This document shows positions 61,482 through 64,000 of a stretch of 64,000 bases of DNA, piece by piece. Origin of the DNA: Smithella sp. (GTDB lineage Bacteria; Desulfobacterota; Syntrophia; Syntrophales; Smithellaceae); NCBI GenBank assembly GCA_007244375.1, contig SCVW01000045.1, positions 62,001-126,000 of the forward strand, given 5' to 3'. The translations under genes were made by a program, and so were the position numbers. A model generated the notes under the pieces. The model was not told the DNA's origin and made no database searches. It was given only the letters and a program-made list of their open reading frames with translations. Position 1 is the stretch's first letter, and every line of letters begins with the position of its first letter.

Positions 61482-61523
61482 TAGTTATTAGTCCTGCGGT
61501 TTCTGCCGCAGGACTAATAACTA
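61482..61523 (+). terminator. Strong hairpin after dctP1
   Basis: An 18-pair perfect stem (61482-61499 with 61506-61523, six-base loop) lies eight bases after the stop codon. It lacks a long T-tract, so it may reduce read-through or protect the dctP1 mRNA end. Confidence 0.75.
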
Positions 61524-61692
61524 TAAATTATTTGAAAGACCATTATTACAGTTTCTTAAAAGTGTCGAAATCGAACAAGAGGTGTCACCTTGTAATCAGC
61601 TAAATTTGTTTACTTATATTGGTACAGAAGTGATATCAATAATGTAACAAATTTAGAAGGGTTAATTATTATTTCGAGAAGGGAGATTTTTT

Positions 61693-62757
61693 ATGAAATG
61701 TAAAAAGGTTGTATTGCTTCTGTGGATTTGGTGCGTAATGTTTTTTCTAGGGTCCGCGTTTTTGTTTCAGGAGGCATGGGCGGAGAACATTAAACAAATG
61801 AGAAACGGTAAGATGGTGTATCTTGCTAAAATGGGTACGCTGGCTCCGGATGGAGTAGGCTGGGCCGCACTAATTAAAGAATTGATCAATCCCGGAATAT
61901 TAAAGGTAACGAATGGCGAGGTGATTTTAGATTGGTATTATGGCGGAACGATGGGAGATGATCTGGACATATTGGCCAAGATGCGCAACGGCCAGTTGCA
62001 GGGGGGCGGATTTTCCGGATGGGGGGTAGTAATGGCATGTCCTGAGATGGCCATAATGGAACTTCCGTTCTTATTCGATAATTATGATGAAGTGGAATAT
62101 GTCTACTCAAAGCTAAGGCCCCGCATTAATAAGTGGTATGAGAAAAGAGGTTACCATATTATTGTGTTGGCGGAGCAGGATTTTGATCAACTTTATTCTA
62201 CGAAACATGCACTAAAAACACCCGAAGATTTCAAGAATAGCCGTATTTTAACATGGTATGGACCGCTGGAAGAAAGGACTTTGAAGGCTATGAATGCAAG
62301 CCCTGTGCCGATTCGCGTGCCTGAGGTAGCTGCCTCCATCCGCACGGGTGTGTGCGATGCCTTCGTCAGTCCGGCTATCTGGGCAGTCGGTACTCAGATG
62401 TATACCGTTATGAAGCACATCAATCCTCTGCGTATCCGGTATTCACCCGCAGCCGGGGTTGTGACATTGAGGGCATGGAATCAAATACCTAAAGAATATC
62501 GAGATGCCATTGATAATTTTGGAGCGTCAATAGAGCTAGAGTTCAGGCAGAAAGTTCGCGCCAGCAATGAGAAATGCATTAAAGCTATGATTAAATACGG
62601 TATGGTAGAGGATAAAATGACAACGGCTCAAATAGATGTTTTTAAAAACAGACTGATGCCTGTTTGGGATGAATTTGCAGGGAAGTACTATTCCAAAGCC
62701 GAGTTGGAAGAAGTTAAAGGCTATTTGGCGGAGTTCCGAAGCAAGTATAAAAAATAA
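61693..62757 (+). CDS. dctP: TRAP transporter solute-binding protein DctP, paralogue 2
   Basis: This 354-residue protein is a near copy of the first DctP with the same core motifs (GVGWAALIKELINPGILKV, RNGQLQGGGFSG, PFLFDNYDEVEYVYSKLRPRI). The signal peptide differs (FFLGSAFLFQEAWAE). Differences between the two cluster in a few surface stretches, so the two may have different ligand preferences. GGGAGATTTTTT precedes ATG 61693. It is followed by its own hairpin and then the permease genes. Confidence 0.92.
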   Translation: MKCKKVVLLLWIWCVMFFLGSAFLFQEAWAENIKQMRNGKMVYLAKMGTLAPDGVGWAALIKELINPGILKVTNGEVILDWYYGGTMGDDLDILAKMRNGQLQGGGFSGWGVVMACPEMAIMELPFLFDNYDEVEYVYSKLRPRINKWYEKRGYHIIVLAEQDFDQLYSTKHALKTPEDFKNSRILTWYGPLEERTLKAMNASPVPIRVPEVAASIRTGVCDAFVSPAIWAVGTQMYTVMKHINPLRIRYSPAAGVVTLRAWNQIPKEYRDAIDNFGASIELEFRQKVRASNEKCIKAMIKYGMVEDKMTTAQIDVFKNRLMPVWDEFAGKYYSKAELEEVKGYLAEFRSKYKK

Positions 62758-62768
62758 ATAGAACTTAA

Positions 62769-62804
62769 TTATTCGCCCTGCTGCTTCTACAGCAGGGCGA
62801 ATAA
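62769..62804 (+). terminator. Strong hairpin after dctP2
   Basis: TTATTCGCCCTGCTG and its exact complement (62769-62783 with 62790-62804, six-base loop) form a 15-pair stem 12 bases after the stop. Such hairpins between DctP and DctQ genes commonly lower permease expression. Confidence 0.75.
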
Positions 62805-63075
62805 ATTATCTTGTGTTAATAAAAGTGATAATTTTTATAAAATCTGCATAAAAGCTTTTCCGGAAAACACCTTGTCGTACAAGGTGTGAAAGGGATTTAT
62901 CCTGATTTCGTGGTGAGCTTATTATACGAAAAAAGCTATTGCTTATTTTAAGATTTTTGGTTAGCTATTTTCACTATATGGTGTTCTTTAAAATTTTTCT
63001 AAAAGTATAAAATGCAATTGGGTCGAAGGATCTTCCCCGATTGAGAATATAAATAAAAGAGAAAAAGGAGAAGCG
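62805..63075. other. Gap between dctP2 and dctQ with a second hairpin
   Basis: Beyond the dctP2 hairpin, ACACCTTGT (62867-62875) pairs with ACAAGGTGT (62879-62887) around a three-base loop. No gene fits in the rest. Confidence 0.5.
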
Positions 63076-63630
63076 ATGTCTAGTTTTTTTGGCGTTATAG
63101 AAGAGTTTGACAGACTACTGGTGCGCATGGAAAAAGGAACTGTCGTTTTTATGCTTTTTACATTGATGATGATTTCTTTCATCGAAGTGATCGCGAGAAA
63201 CTTTTTCAAGGTGGGTTTCTTGTGGATAGATGAGTTTATGCGTGTTTTAGTGCTTTGGCTGGCTTTTGTTGGAGGCGCTTTGTGTTCAGAGTATGCCAGA
63301 CATATGAGGGTTGATGTGTTTCTCCATTATGCGAAAGGCAGATGGAAAAAATACATGCGCCTTACAGGCAGTATCTTCATCATCATAATTTGCCTTGTAC
63401 TTTTTGTTGCATCTATTAAGTACATTGGATATCAAATGGAGGCCACTGTGTCGTTGATATTGCAGGGAGTACCGGATTGGGTAATTGGTTTAATTATACC
63501 ATATTTCTTTGCCGTGACGATACTGAGAGCGCTGCTGAGTATTAAAAGAGAAGTCGTAGGTGAAGAGCAGATACAACTTCCGATCATAGGCGGTGCAGAA
63601 GAACTTCATAAAAAGTCAGAACATGTATAA
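63076..63630 (+). CDS. dctQ: TRAP transporter small permease DctQ
   Basis: The 184-residue protein has four hydrophobic segments (near residues 15-40, 50-75, 90-115 and 130-155) and the DctQ pattern WIDEFMRVLVLWLAFVGGALCSEYARHMRVDVFL. It pairs with DctM to move an organic acid with a sodium gradient. AAGGAG precedes ATG 63076. The DctM gene follows 64 bases later. Confidence 0.92.
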   Translation: MSSFFGVIEEFDRLLVRMEKGTVVFMLFTLMMISFIEVIARNFFKVGFLWIDEFMRVLVLWLAFVGGALCSEYARHMRVDVFLHYAKGRWKKYMRLTGSIFIIIICLVLFVASIKYIGYQMEATVSLILQGVPDWVIGLIIPYFFAVTILRALLSIKREVVGEEQIQLPIIGGAEELHKKSEHV

Positions 63631-63694
63631 TAAAATCAAGTAATGCCGAAATAAATTCGAATGTTAAACTTACTAAAGAGGAAGGTATAAAAAA

Positions 63695-64000
63695 ATGGCT
63701 GTCATTTTTACAATTGTTATAATATTCGGAGCTTTAGCTGGGACACCGCTCTTTGTCATTGTCGGCGGCGCGTCTATGTTCATATTTCATTTCATTTCTC
63801 AAGTTGATATATCATCAAGCATAATCGAGTCTGTTCGTTTGGCCAACGCACCTGGAATCATGGCTATTCCTTTGTTTGTTTTGGCCGGTTATATATTGGT
63901 AGACAGTAAATCGTCTCACCGATTGGTTAATTTATCAAATGCATCGATAGGGTGGCTGCCCGGCGGTGCAACTATAGTTACAGTTGTAGCTTGTTCCATA
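63695..64000 (+). CDS. dctM: TRAP transporter large permease DctM, N-terminal part
   Basis: The frame from ATG 63695 (AGGAAGG upstream) runs off the window's right edge. The first 102 residues include AVIFTIVIIFGALAGTPLFVIVGGASMFIFHFI and APGIMAIPLFVLAGYILVDS, the typical DctM start with long hydrophobic helices. The last visible residues are WLPGGATIVTVVACSI. The gene is incomplete. Confidence 0.92.
   Translation, partial: MAVIFTIVIIFGALAGTPLFVIVGGASMFIFHFISQVDISSSIIESVRLANAPGIMAIPLFVLAGYILVDSKSSHRLVNLSNASIGWLPGGATIVTVVACSI

Overview
The window looks like a chromosomal segment of an anaerobic, probably syntrophic or sulfate-reducer-related Desulfobacterota (deltaproteobacterial) bacterium, perhaps near Syntrophaceae. 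This is inferred from gene content: a four-subunit pyruvate:ferredoxin oxidoreductase beside a diaphorase-type NADH module, an ADP-forming acyl-CoA synthetase, a class 1 hybrid-cluster protein with a linked CRP/FNR-type regulator, a desulforedoxin-type protein, many ferredoxin-like proteins and TRAP uptake genes. GC is moderate to low in most genes and visibly higher in the hcp locus. No phage, insertion sequence or CRISPR array was seen.

Layout. 1-4.8 kb: end of a DUF1846 gene, then gap-pgk-tpiA and a sialidase-like lipoprotein. 4.9-13.2 kb: an alanine racemase with an extra C-terminal domain, a desulforedoxin-like protein with a lysine-rich tail, a 1,411-residue protein with the ATP and phosphohistidine domains of pyruvate phosphate dikinase, and a second, divergent GAPDH behind a structured leader that carries an intrinsic terminator. 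13.7-20.9 kb: TraB/GumN protein, PilT-like ATPase, ferredoxin-like protein, diguanylate cyclase, glycosyltransferase and SAF-domain dehydrogenase. 21.0-24.6 kb: a nitrosative-stress locus (ygbA-like gene, ferredoxin, hcp, divergent regulator) with two FNR-like boxes between hcp and the regulator. 24.8-31.0 kb: response regulator, orphan biotin-carboxylase-like protein, OmpA lipoprotein, methyltransferase, JAMM-type protein, GYD protein and small genes. 31.4-36.8 kb: four glycosyltransferase genes and a GT10 fucosyltransferase pseudogene with two in-frame stops. 37.0-48.3 kb: ADP-forming acyl-CoA synthetase, S1-repeat protein, aminotransferase, methyltransferase, DUF2238 protein, RRM protein, ABC exporter, beta-CASP nuclease and tadA. 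48.3-52.5 kb: two serine tRNAs, msrB-msrA, the SRP RNA gene, dnaX, ybaB and recR. 53.3-59.3 kb: por genes followed by hoxE/F/U-like genes. 59.8-64.0 kb: a universal stress protein and a TRAP transporter with two tandem DctP paralogues; the DctM gene runs off the right edge.

How it fits together. Glycolytic genes feed pyruvate to the Por complex, whose reduced ferredoxin could exchange electrons with NAD through the adjacent HoxEFU-like diaphorase; no hydrogenase catalytic subunit lies next to it. The ADP-forming synthetase could recover ATP from acyl-CoA. TRAP genes would import organic acids. The hcp locus protects against NO or hydroxylamine. All functions are assigned by reading motifs; no database search was run.
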